10,833 nucleotides of DNA from Gammaproteobacteria bacterium (GTDB lineage: Bacteria; Pseudomonadota; Gammaproteobacteria; HK1): contig JAJECB010000186.1 of assembly GCA_022822245.1 (NCBI GenBank), positions 1-10,833 on the forward strand, written 5' to 3'. Below, in pieces: positions 1-6,121 of the stretch. Below the pieces are notes generated by a model that saw only the letters and a list, made by a program, of their open reading frames with translations, did not search any database and was not told where the DNA came from. The position numbers and the translations under genes were made by a program. Position 1 is the first letter of the stretch, and each line of letters opens with the position of its first letter.

Positions 1-102
1 CCGTCCTGTGGGCGCGGAAACGGCCTGACCGTGCGGGACCGACTGGCGAGATTCAAGTCTAAAACTCCTCTAGACGAAGAAAATAATAATCTTATCATAT
101 GG
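1..102. other. Non-coding left edge with an AT-rich tract
   Basis: No gene is supported here. Positions about 56-102 are strikingly AT-rich compared with everything around them, and this tract begins exactly where the DruA-like frame ends. Positions 1-55 are GC-rich, and reading them on the minus strand does not resume the DruA family sequence. The tract looks like a junction left by an insertion or deletion (inference). No terminal inverted repeat of an insertion sequence could be recognised. Confidence 0.5.
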
Positions 103-903
103 TTACAACCGAACGGCAGTCCAACGTTGGGACACTAGTGAGCCGATATATCTCTCGCGCGGCTCGCCCATTTCGAGAGGACAATTGTTCAGCGCGGCGA
201 TACCGATGACGGGATGCGCCGGATGCGCGCCGTCTCTCACGAGGTAGAGGAGCTGCCGTCCGGGTGTCGGCACCTGAGGTATCGACCAGCTATACCGAAA
301 ATAGCGCCAGATTTCGCGGAGCCGGCGACCGGTCGTCGGGTCCACGCGCTTGTCCGCTTCCTGAAGGTAGGGCTTGATGGCCTCGCCCAGAGCCGCGACC
401 CTTTCTTCCCCTTCGAGGTCCCCTGCGGGCGCCAGTCTCGCCGCCAGTTCCGTCCCGTCCGCCATGAGCAGTCGCACGCTGCGCCGGCCTGAACGGTCGT
501 CCCCCTCCATTCTGGCAATGAAGTTCAGTACGGCCCGGTGGCGCTTCTGCTCCTCAACGACGGGCTGGAGCTCGCTGCGCAGCATTTTCTTGCTGGTCAC
601 GATCTCCGCTGTCGCTCGTCCGCCTACTCTTTCCCCGCGATTCTCCAGCGCGAATCCGTAACCCTGCTCGACGATGCGCCAGCGAAGGCGAGTCAGATCC
701 GATAGAACCCTGACACACGCCTCGTAGGCCAACAGCTTCTCGTCGAAGCCTCTCCCGGACCGGCACCAGGCAATCTCTGCCTCCAGCGCACGGTTCATGC
801 CGTCCGTGCTCCGTGCACGCTGGGCATCCGCGAGCTTGATGGCGAACCCGTGAAAGCGCTCGCCAGCTTCTCCATCCAGAGGGGGATAGATCGGTACGAT
901 CAT
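103..903 (-). CDS. DruA-like protein (DUF4338), C-terminally truncated
   Basis: The product resembles the DUF4338 family, whose best-known member is DruA of the Druantia anti-phage system; its biochemical role is not established. Family landmarks are visible: an AYEACVRVLSDLTRLRWRI stretch near residues 60-78, the SGRRSVRLLMADG stretch, an IWRYFRYSWSIP motif, a PGRQLLYLVRD motif and HPVIGIAALNNCPLEM near the end. Family members normally continue well past the GIAAL motif, with the next block reading roughly ryIGW. Here the frame turns into unrelated residues right after RYIG and stops, so a long C-terminal part is missing. The start is taken at the ATG at 901-903. The frame stays open upstream to 1077, but that part does not resemble the family and no clear ribosome site decides the start. 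No DruE-type helicase or other Druantia gene is visible, so this is an orphan, probably inactive remnant. Confidence 0.72.
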   Translation of the reverse strand: MIVPIYPPLDGEAGERFHGFAIKLADAQRARSTDGMNRALEAEIAWCRSGRGFDEKLLAYEACVRVLSDLTRLRWRIVEQGYGFALENRGERVGGRATAEIVTSKKMLRSELQPVVEEQKRHRAVLNFIARMEGDDRSGRRSVRLLMADGTELAARLAPAGDLEGEERVAALGEAIKPYLQEADKRVDPTTGRRLREIWRYFRYSWSIPQVPTPGRQLLYLVRDGAHPAHPVIGIAALNNCPLEMGEPRERYIGSLVSQRWTAVRL

Positions 904-1299
904 CTGCACGCAGCGCCAAGCCGCGGCAGCAATTTGCAACGGACACATCCACCACGGACGAACGCTAGTCTTGTACCTGTGGTCTTGAGGCCATCTCGCA
1001 TCATGTTTCTGCCGACAACGATCGGTGCTCCTCCCGATCCGGAACCGTTTCCGCTTCCAATGCCAGAGGGCGCGCACCGACCGCGGTCCGCCCCGCCTGG
1101 ACCTTTACCTTTTCCTGGACACCTGGGCCTTGCCGTGTCCCCGCCGCGCGCCATCCTATCGCAAGCGTGCGGCTTCACGATCCCGGTGTCCGCGTCTTCC
1201 GTCAATCGACGCTTCGCCGCGACCGCGCAGCCAGTCCCCGACAGCCGCGGACACAGTGGAATCGTATCGGGGCGGCGGTGGGAGACGTGCGCGCGGGCC
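904..1299. other. Intergenic region between the DruA-like gene and speB
   Basis: About 400 bases without a gene I can support. Frames are open on both strands because of the high GC content, but their translations are arginine/proline-rich and match no family I know. It must hold any promoter for the DruA-like gene; I found no convincing -35/-10 pair. A GC-rich stretch at 1240-1262 could form a weak hairpin downstream of speB, but it has no T-run, so I do not call a terminator. Confidence 0.45.
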
Positions 1300-2256
1300 T
1301 CAGGCGGCATCCGGCCGCGACTGCGCGAGCACGCAAAGATAGTCGAGGGCGATGCTGGCGGCCGCCAGCGCGGTGTTGTCGGCCACGTCGTAGGCCGGAG
1401 CCACTTCGACGATGTCCATCGCCACGAAGTCGATTCCGCAAAGGCCGCGAACGATGCTTTGCGCCTGGTGCGTCGACAGTCCTCCCGTCACCGGGGTTCC
1501 CGTCCCCGGGGCGAAAGCCGGGTCGAGGCAGTCGATGTCGAACGTGAGGTAGGCCCTGGCGTCGCCTACGATGCGCCGCGTCTCCTCGGCCGCGGCCGCC
1601 GGTCCGTGCTCGTGGACCCAGGCCGCGTCGAGCCACGTGAATCCGAGTTGGTCTTCGTTGTGGGTCCGGATCCCGATCTGCACCGAGCGGGCGACGTCCA
1701 CGATGCCCTCCCTCGCCGCGCGCCAGAACATCGTCCCGTGGTCGATGCGGCCGTCCTCGTCGCTCCAGGTGTCGCTGTGGGCGTCGAAGTGAACCAGCGC
1801 GAGTGGCCCGTGGCGGGCCGCGTGGGCCCTCAGTATCGGCAGGGTCACGTAGTGATCGCCGCCGATGCTGAGCATCGACGCGCCCGCGTCGAGGATGTCC
1901 GCCGCGTGGCGCTCGATGCAGGCCGGGTTATCGGCGGGCCGGCCGTGGTCCAGGGCGCAGTCTCCCGCGTCGACGACGGCAAGGCGCTTCGTCGGATCGA
2001 ACCCCCACGGCCACGGCGGTCCCCAGGAGAGCTGCGCCGATGCGGCCCGGACCGCGCGTGGCCCGAGACGCGCCCCCGGACGGTTGGTAGTCGCGAGATC
2101 GAACGGGATCCCGGTGACCGCGACGTCGGCGTCCGCGAGATCGCGCGTATAGGGTCGGCGGAGGAAGCTGAGCGCCCCCGCGTAGGTCGCCTCGTCGCGA
2201 AGGCCGTAGGGTGTCGTTGCCGTGAACGCGTTGTCCCCGGCGCCTTTCATGGTCAT
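1300..2256 (-). CDS. speB: Agmatinase (ureohydrolase family)
   Basis: Hydrolyses agmatine to putrescine and urea in the cytoplasm, using a two-manganese centre. The 318-residue length is normal for the family. Manganese ligands are all present: H135 in GGDH, D158/H160/D162 in HFDAHSDTW, and D240/D242 in TFDIDCLDP, which continues into the signature AFAPGTGTP. E284 in DIVEVAP is the conserved late glutamate, and H173 lies in the DHGTMF loop. The ATG at 2254-2256 is chosen because a GAGGTG ribosome site lies 7 bases upstream; a second ATG two codons later is less well placed. An arginase is less likely given the SpeB-like loop sequences, but guanidinobutyrase or a related ureohydrolase cannot be excluded by eye. 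Codons 82-100 are duplicated as an inverted 56-bp copy at 4073-4128. No other polyamine gene is visible nearby. Confidence 0.9.
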   Translation of the reverse strand: MTMKGAGDNAFTATTPYGLRDEATYAGALSFLRRPYTRDLADADVAVTGIPFDLATTNRPGARLGPRAVRAASAQLSWGPPWPWGFDPTKRLAVVDAGDCALDHGRPADNPACIERHAADILDAGASMLSIGGDHYVTLPILRAHAARHGPLALVHFDAHSDTWSDEDGRIDHGTMFWRAAREGIVDVARSVQIGIRTHNEDQLGFTWLDAAWVHEHGPAAAAEETRRIVGDARAYLTFDIDCLDPAFAPGTGTPVTGGLSTHQAQSIVRGLCGIDFVAMDIVEVAPAYDVADNTALAAASIALDYLCVLAQSRPDAA

Positions 2257-2267
2257 GTCGCTTCACC

Positions 2268-2281
2268 TCGACCTCGGTCGA
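2268..2281. promoter_or_regulatory. Palindrome upstream of speB
   Basis: A perfect 6-bp inverted repeat, TCGACC-TC-GGTCGA, lies just upstream of the speB ribosome site. It could be an operator or a small 5'-UTR hairpin that affects speB translation. In such GC-rich DNA a 6-bp arm can arise by chance, so confidence is low. Confidence 0.25.
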
Positions 2282-2606
2282 CGCCGGCCGCGCAACTTGA
2301 TTGCGTGGGCGCGGTTGTCCAGGGAGGACCCGACCCCGGTCGCGCCGGGCCGGGCCGGGGGCGCAGCGTGGGTGCATCGTCCCCGATGTGCCGAACCGAG
2401 CGCCGGTACGGCTGGCTCATCGCGTCACGGAAGCGTCAACGAGCATGCAGCTTCGCGCGGGAGCGGGATCGGACCGGGTTCGGAACCGGATCGGACATGT
2501 GCGTCATACAGCGCATGGTAGCGTCCCCTCCGGCTCTCGACCGTCCGGCGCGACATGCGGAAGGACTCGGCTGGGCCAGTGGCCCGAAGTCCGGATACGG
2601 GGCCGC
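2282..2606. other. Intergenic region between speB and the RES gene, holding repeat copy A
   Basis: About 325 bases between the speB leader and the RES stop, containing one copy of the 65-bp dispersed repeat (2401-2465). On the minus strand a 55-codon frame starts inside the repeat at 2420 (MSQPYRR...) and its TGA overlaps the speB ATG as ATGA. Its composition is arginine/proline-rich and I do not call it a gene. Positions 2466-2500 carry short GGATCGG/CCGGGTTCGG-type repeats of no clear meaning. Confidence 0.4.
2401..2465. repeat. 65-bp direct repeat, copy A
   Basis: This 65-bp segment recurs in the same orientation at 7174-7238 with one difference (T at 2413, C at 7186). Similarity ends abruptly on both sides. 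Read on the minus strand it carries the shared end REAACSLTLP plus stop, an overlapping short start MLVDASV, and then MS(Q/R)PYRR. The two copies bracket a 4.8-kb block. It has no strong terminal inverted repeats, and its nature is unknown. Confidence 0.9.
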
Positions 2607-3242
2607 TCAGATCGTCAGAGTGATCCCCCGCCGCCGGCCTTCGTCCCTGACGTCCTTCACGAACGACTTGACGGTTGCCCCGTCGCGCGATCGCACCGCC
2701 GTGAAATCGCTTTCGCGAACGCGGTCCCCGAAGAACAGACATGCGTCATCGGGGTCGCATTGATTGGAAGTCCAGACGAGACCGTCGGCGTCCGGAACGT
2801 CGTGATGGACGGCTTCAGCCCACAAGACAGTCTGACCATAGGCGGCCGGACTGGACGAGATCAGGTCCCGGCGCGAAATGCCCCATCTGCCCGGAGTCAC
2901 GTTGCGCAGCTCGACAAGGCGCAGATCACGGTTCGTCAGAAGCTCCGAATGCGTGCGGATCTGCACCTCGTTCAGACGAACCGTCTTGGTCGTTGCGTTT
3001 GCGGGTACGTCGTGGAATATCGTTTCGTGGATCGCCGCCCGCGGCGTGGCGCTCGCATGGAGGGAGGGCACCGGCGCTCCGGTGCTGTCGGTGAACGGGG
3101 CGAAGCGTGTCGGCCCGCCGAGGCCCGGGTTGAACTCCGTCGCCCCCCAGGTGGTTCGATGAACGCGATGCAGCGCGGTTCCCGAGGGCAGAACGGAAAA
3201 TTGCGGGCGCGTGAGCGGAGACGGCGGTTTCCGAATCGTCAT
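2607..3242 (-). CDS. RES-domain toxin (NAD+ phosphorylase/NADase family)
   Basis: A 211-residue RES-domain protein. Known RES toxins such as MbcT and ParT degrade or transfer NAD+-derived groups and so stop growth. Visible landmarks are LHRVHR (24-29) and FNPG...TRFAPF (38-50) with the conserved arginines, AAIHETIFHD with the conserved glutamate E73, NRDLRLVELRNV (104-115), the serine-rich ISSSPAAY (128-135), WAEAVHH (141-147), DADGLVWTSNQ (151-161) and LFFGDRV (169-175). The ATG at 3240-3242 follows the stop of the antitoxin gene by only two bases (TGA CG ATG), which indicates translational coupling and supports this start. The gene looks complete and should be active unless neutralised. The antitoxin-first order is usual for RES pairs. 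Expression should depend on the promoter upstream of 3928. Confidence 0.88.
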   Translation of the reverse strand: MTIRKPPSPLTRPQFSVLPSGTALHRVHRTTWGATEFNPGLGGPTRFAPFTDSTGAPVPSLHASATPRAAIHETIFHDVPANATTKTVRLNEVQIRTHSELLTNRDLRLVELRNVTPGRWGISRRDLISSSPAAYGQTVLWAEAVHHDVPDADGLVWTSNQCDPDDACLFFGDRVRESDFTAVRSRDGATVKSFVKDVRDEGRRRGITLTI

Positions 3243-3244
3243 CG

Positions 3245-3928
3245 TCAGCCGATGGCCGGCTCGCGCAGGCGGTCGGCGGCATTGAAGACGCCGTCCTCGT
3301 CGCCCAGCGCCTCTTCGGGCGACTTCCCGTCGAGCCAGCCATTGCCCGACCGGAACCAGAACGCGATCTGCCACGGCGTCATGTCGTCCGGCAGACGTTT
3401 CAGCACTTCCTTGATGACCGGCAGTGGATTGCCTTCGGAGAATTGGAAGCGCGGGAAAAGCTGGGCACGGCCGCCACGCACCGCAAAGACCCTCTTCTCG
3501 CGCCTCCAACGCGAGGCTGGTTCGCTGGGGTTGCGCAAGTGCGAGCCGTGCATGAGCTCGTGGATTTCGGCGGCGGTGTAGGTCGGCACCTCCAGAAGGT
3601 AGCGCGCGCGCAGCTCGGCGTTGTCCTGCTCGAGCTCCCCATCGACCTCGGCGCGCGTCTCGCCTTCGAGATACAGGTCGACAAGCGCCTCGACATTGCG
3701 CTCGGTGATTTCCTTGCGACGCTGCCCGACGATTCGCCGGGCCATCGTCGCGGTCGTGCGAATGACCGCCGCCTCCCGCCGGGACCCGGCGCCGATCAGA
3801 ATCCATCGTTGCTGCTTGCCCTGCGAGCGCTTTGCCCCCCTGGCCTCTTCTTGCAGACGACCCGAGAGCCTCTCGACTTCGTCCGTTGTCAGTTCGACCA
3901 CGGGAAGGGCCTCCGGCAGCTCGGCCAT
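3245..3928 (-). CDS. Xre/MbcA/ParS-like antitoxin partner of the RES toxin
   Basis: A 227-residue protein directly upstream of and coupled to the RES gene. The C-terminal part, roughly residues 165-223 (NPLPVIKEVLKRLPDD, then TPWQIAFWFRSGNGWLDGKS and PEEAL), matches the toxin-binding region of Xre/MbcA/ParS antitoxins, in which a helix carries W..(A)..WF..pN.wL.g..P. The N-terminal half is charged and helical (ELTTDEVERLSGRLQEEAR; ATMARRIVGQRRKEITERN) and should give DNA binding or oligomerisation, though I cannot point to a clear Xre helix-turn-helix. I choose the ATG at 3926-3928 because GAGGG lies 6 bases upstream; the ATG two codons earlier sits directly against that site. The protein should bind and inhibit the RES toxin and probably repress its own promoter, which contains palindromes. 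A conserved KQQRWILIGAGSRREAAVI segment (38-56) is unexplained. Confidence 0.82.
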   Translation of the reverse strand: MAELPEALPVVELTTDEVERLSGRLQEEARGAKRSQGKQQRWILIGAGSRREAAVIRTTATMARRIVGQRRKEITERNVEALVDLYLEGETRAEVDGELEQDNAELRARYLLEVPTYTAAEIHELMHGSHLRNPSEPASRWRREKRVFAVRGGRAQLFPRFQFSEGNPLPVIKEVLKRLPDDMTPWQIAFWFRSGNGWLDGKSPEEALGDEDGVFNAADRLREPAIG

Positions 3929-3943
3929 GATCATCCCTCGGCA

Positions 3944-3991
3944 TGAGTTTCCATAACGATGCACACTATAGTGAAACTCACGAAGCGTCAA
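3944..3991 (-). promoter_or_regulatory. Promoter and operator of the RES/antitoxin operon
   Basis: On the minus strand TTGACG (3986-3991) and TATAGT (3965-3970) form a -35/-10 pair with a short 15-base spacer, about 40 bases upstream of the antitoxin start. The -10 lies in a perfect 10-bp palindrome CACTATAGTG (3964-3973). This is flanked by 8-bp inverted arms TGAGTTTC (3944-3951) and GAAACTCA (3973-3980). The arrangement suits autorepression by the antitoxin (inference). Confidence 0.55.
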
Positions 3992-4184
3992 CCGGATGTT
4001 CGAGTATCCTGTCCTTGAGAACTGGTGGTCACCCGGACTTGCCCGGTTGCGGTCATCGAAAAGTCCCCGCCCTGGCCGTGGGGGTTCGATCCGACGAAGC
4101 GCCTTGCCGTCGTCGACGCGGGAGACTGTGCCCCGCACCCGGCGCGCCCCGTCCGTCCCCTCGACCGCGAAGCCGGGAAATCGT
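3992..4184. other. Gap between the antitoxin promoter and the fic stop
   Basis: This gap holds the 56-bp speB-derived segment (4073-4128) and otherwise unassigned sequence. Short frames on both strands are not supported. No terminator hairpin with a T-run is visible after fic, so fic transcripts could run on into the RES/antitoxin operon. Confidence 0.4.
4073..4128 (+). repeat. 56-bp inverted copy of an internal speB segment
   Basis: Positions 4073-4128 read on the plus strand are identical over 56 bases to speB sense sequence (minus strand 2013 to 1958), coding for residues W82 to about C100, including PWGFDPTKRLAVVDAGDC. Beyond 4128 there is a synonymous C-to-T change, four matching bases and then divergence; at the left end similarity fades within about 7 bases. 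It is too short to be a gene. Perfect identity points to a recent duplication. A minus-strand transcript across it would be antisense to speB mRNA. Confidence 0.92.
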
Positions 4185-5732
4185 TCATGATTTCGCGCCG
4201 GCCCGGTCCATGGCCGATTCGACGCGCCGGGCCAGGAACCGCGCGAACGGCTCCATGTCCTGTTCGATGCTCGCTCGCTCGAGAGTCGCGAGATAGGCGT
4301 CTCGATCATCGACCTGGATCACGGTCCACGGATACCCGCCGGATGCGAGAAGCGCATTCATGAGGAAGCGCGCCATGCGGCCGTTGCCGTCCGCGTAGGG
4401 GTGGATGTAGCCGAACAGCCAGTGCCCGAGGACGGCCTTGACTGACGGTTCCGCCTCGCTCTCGAGCAAATCGAAATACGCCGGCATGGCGTCGCGCACC
4501 GTCTCCCAGCGAGGCGGGACGTGGCGCGATCCGCGAAGAAAGACGGGGCCGTTTCGGTAGCCGGCCAAGGCCGAGGCCGGGATGAGGCCGGCCGCCACGG
4601 AAGGCTGGAACAGCTCGCGGTACCAGTCCTGGTGGGCCGCACGCGCGTGAACGCTCGCGTCGTCTCCGGCAATCGCGGCGCGGACCGTTTCCCGGACGAG
4701 CTGAAACGCCTGCCAGTAGCCGCGTGCGGCAAGCGCATCCCGGCTCTGCCAGTCACTGTCCCGGTTGTCGGGGTCCCAGTCGCCGGTGCGGACGCGCTCG
4801 ATGAGTTCCATGGTGACGCGGTAGCCCTCGATCGACAGCGAGTGCCAGGCGTCGTTCCGATAGAGGTCATCAACGAAGGCAAGGTAGGCCTCGGTGTCCT
4901 CCGGCAGGCCGGGCGCGGCCGGAAACGCGGCAATGACCGGCTCGCGCATCGACTCCCACAGCGAATGCAGGCGATCGACGATCGGCGCGCGTGTCCGGGG
5001 CAGCGTGCGAAGGGCGTGCGCCGGTTCGAACGGGTCGGATTCCCGAACGTCATGGCCCGCGCGCTTCATGACGGTGACGATTTCATCCGCGATGTCACCG
5101 CGCCCGATGCGACGGAATGCACCGGCCAGCCGGCCGGCAATCACCGAATGGCCCGCGTCGAGAAGTCTGCGCAGAAGATTTGAGGCATCGGGAATTCCGG
5201 AAAGGACAACTTGGGCCTCGACCGGGTTTCGGACAAAGCAGGCTTCGGGAACGCCGGCCAGCGCGGCTTCCGGCGCGATCAGGTTCAGGCCATCGCGTTC
5301 GGTCAGGTCTGCCTGCGGAGGCATCCCCCGTCGCCTGAGGTCGTAGAGCGATGTACCGAAGGGAAGCGCCACGGTGTTGTTGGTGCCCTTCGGCGTGTAG
5401 ATGATGAGCTGCGGCGGGATGACGGTGTTTTCCGCATGGAGCAGCAGGGACTGCTCCGGGGACAAGTACCAGGCGGCTCCGAATCGCGCCGTGCAATACG
5501 AGGTGCAGAATTCCCAGAATGACGCGAACCAGGGGGTCGTGTCGCCAGCCGCGACGTCCGGGCTGGAGGAGATCAGCCAACCCTTCATGACCTCGCGCAG
5601 ATAGCCGTTCCTGACCAGGCGTTCGCGATGGACGCGTGTCAGCTCCCCGGAGCGGAAGACACGACGTCCGCCTTTCTGGAGCTGTTCGAGCCGTGTCAGC
5701 GATGCGGCAAGTTTTTCGCTCGGCGCAGCCAT
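4185..5732 (-). CDS. Fic family protein (probable AMP transferase) with AbiEi-like N-terminus
   Basis: A 515-residue protein whose C-terminal half is a Fic domain. Fic enzymes usually move AMP from ATP to target-protein hydroxyls. The complete core motif HPYADGNGRMAR is at residues 444-455, with H444 as catalytic base. A preceding inhibitory-helix motif S298-x3-E302-G303 marks a class II, self-inhibited enzyme. Residues about 15-60 (RRVFRSGELTRVHRERLV, then NGYLREVMKGWLI) resemble the winged-helix start of AbiEi-type antitoxins. Residues 65-235 (WYLSPEQSLLLH, LIIYTPKGTNNTVALPFGTSLYDLRRR) resemble the AbiEi C-terminal region, so this may be a DNA-binding or antitoxin-like module fused to the toxin. 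Such N-termini do occur in Fic proteins, but I cannot verify the family by search. The ATG at 5730-5732 gives the full frame; its ribosome site is weak (AAGAA). There is no partner gene, and the promoter at 5776-5815 carries an inverted repeat. Confidence 0.88.
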   Translation of the reverse strand: MAAPSEKLAASLTRLEQLQKGGRRVFRSGELTRVHRERLVRNGYLREVMKGWLISSSPDVAAGDTTPWFASFWEFCTSYCTARFGAAWYLSPEQSLLLHAENTVIPPQLIIYTPKGTNNTVALPFGTSLYDLRRRGMPPQADLTERDGLNLIAPEAALAGVPEACFVRNPVEAQVVLSGIPDASNLLRRLLDAGHSVIAGRLAGAFRRIGRGDIADEIVTVMKRAGHDVRESDPFEPAHALRTLPRTRAPIVDRLHSLWESMREPVIAAFPAAPGLPEDTEAYLAFVDDLYRNDAWHSLSIEGYRVTMELIERVRTGDWDPDNRDSDWQSRDALAARGYWQAFQLVRETVRAAIAGDDASVHARAAHQDWYRELFQPSVAAGLIPASALAGYRNGPVFLRGSRHVPPRWETVRDAMPAYFDLLESEAEPSVKAVLGHWLFGYIHPYADGNGRMARFLMNALLASGGYPWTVIQVDDRDAYLATLERASIEQDMEPFARFLARRVESAMDRAGAKS

Positions 5733-5775
5733 GGGGTTTGGTTTTCTTGCAAGTTTATTATGTCGTGTTGTAACA

Positions 5776-5815
5776 AGTATATTTTGATGTACTAAGACAC
5801 GTCAATCATGACGTG
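5776..5815 (-). promoter_or_regulatory. Promoter and operator of the fic gene
   Basis: In a locally AT-rich stretch, minus-strand TTGACG (5800-5805) and TATACT (5776-5781) are spaced by 18 bases, about 45 bases upstream of the fic ATG. A perfect inverted repeat CACGTCA-ATCA-TGACGTG (5798-5815) overlaps the -35, a typical place for a repressor. Fic's own winged-helix-like N-terminus is a candidate repressor (inference). The stop codon of the SDR remnant (5792-5794) lies inside this region. Confidence 0.55.
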
Positions 5816-6121
5816 GTATTGCGTGTGACTAATGACGCGCAAGGACGCGTCCGTTCCGCACAAGGTCGGCGGGAAGGCGGTGGCCCGGCAGAGTATTCTC
5901 CCGCCCGGTGGCAGGCTCTGCAGGTGGTCGGACGCGAGGGCCTGGCCGACCCTGTCGCCTGCGCGCGAAGTCCGGGTCTTGATCTCGACGGGGGCGACGT
6001 GTGCAAAACGGGTGCCCGGGTGTCCGGTGCTGGGCGGCCGCCACCCCGCCGCCCGCCGCCGTTCAGCCTCCCCTCCATTGACGGCGATACACCGACCCGT
6101 GACGATGGCCGTCTTCGTCAT
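5792..6121 (-). pseudogene. Remnant of an SDR gene with its middle deleted
   Basis: A 109-codon frame whose ATG overlaps the GST stop as ATGA, the usual layout of a co-translated gene. It begins MTKTAIVTG, like the first strand and TG of an SDR Rossmann fold, and continues at once with RCIAVNGG, which is how many SDRs end (VTGxCIAVNGG). Everything between, about 230 residues in a normal SDR, is missing, as if the two VTG-coding sites had recombined (inference). After VNGG the frame runs on for some 90 residues of a different character. Its last part, from about VEIKTRTS to ISHTQYHVMIDVS (residues 45-109), has coding-like codon use but no family I recognise. It could be the tail of a second broken gene. 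I expect no SDR activity. Confidence 0.5.

Noticed and set aside
103..903. A functional Druantia system
   Set aside because: Only a truncated DruA-like gene is present; no helicase or other Druantia component is in the window.
2401..2465. 65-bp repeat as an insertion-sequence end or attachment site
   Set aside because: No integrase, transposase or clear terminal inverted repeats are present, so only the repeat itself is claimed.
2466..2500. GGTTC-G-GAACC inverted repeat as a terminator after the RES gene
   Set aside because: Arms are only 5 bases and no T-run follows in the direction of transcription.
850..2763. Very long plus-strand open frame opposite speB
   Set aside because: It is Arg/Pro/Gly-rich, matches no family and runs antiparallel to a gene with all agmatinase motifs. 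High GC removes stop codons from the opposite strand.
2301..3581. Long plus-strand open frame opposite the RES and antitoxin genes
   Set aside because: Composition is accidental (Arg/Ser/Pro-rich), and the minus strand carries two coupled genes with clear family motifs.
3988..4188. Short minus-strand frame between fic and the antitoxin
   Set aside because: It overlaps the fic end, is coded partly by the inverted speB copy in another frame, and shows no family or ribosome site.
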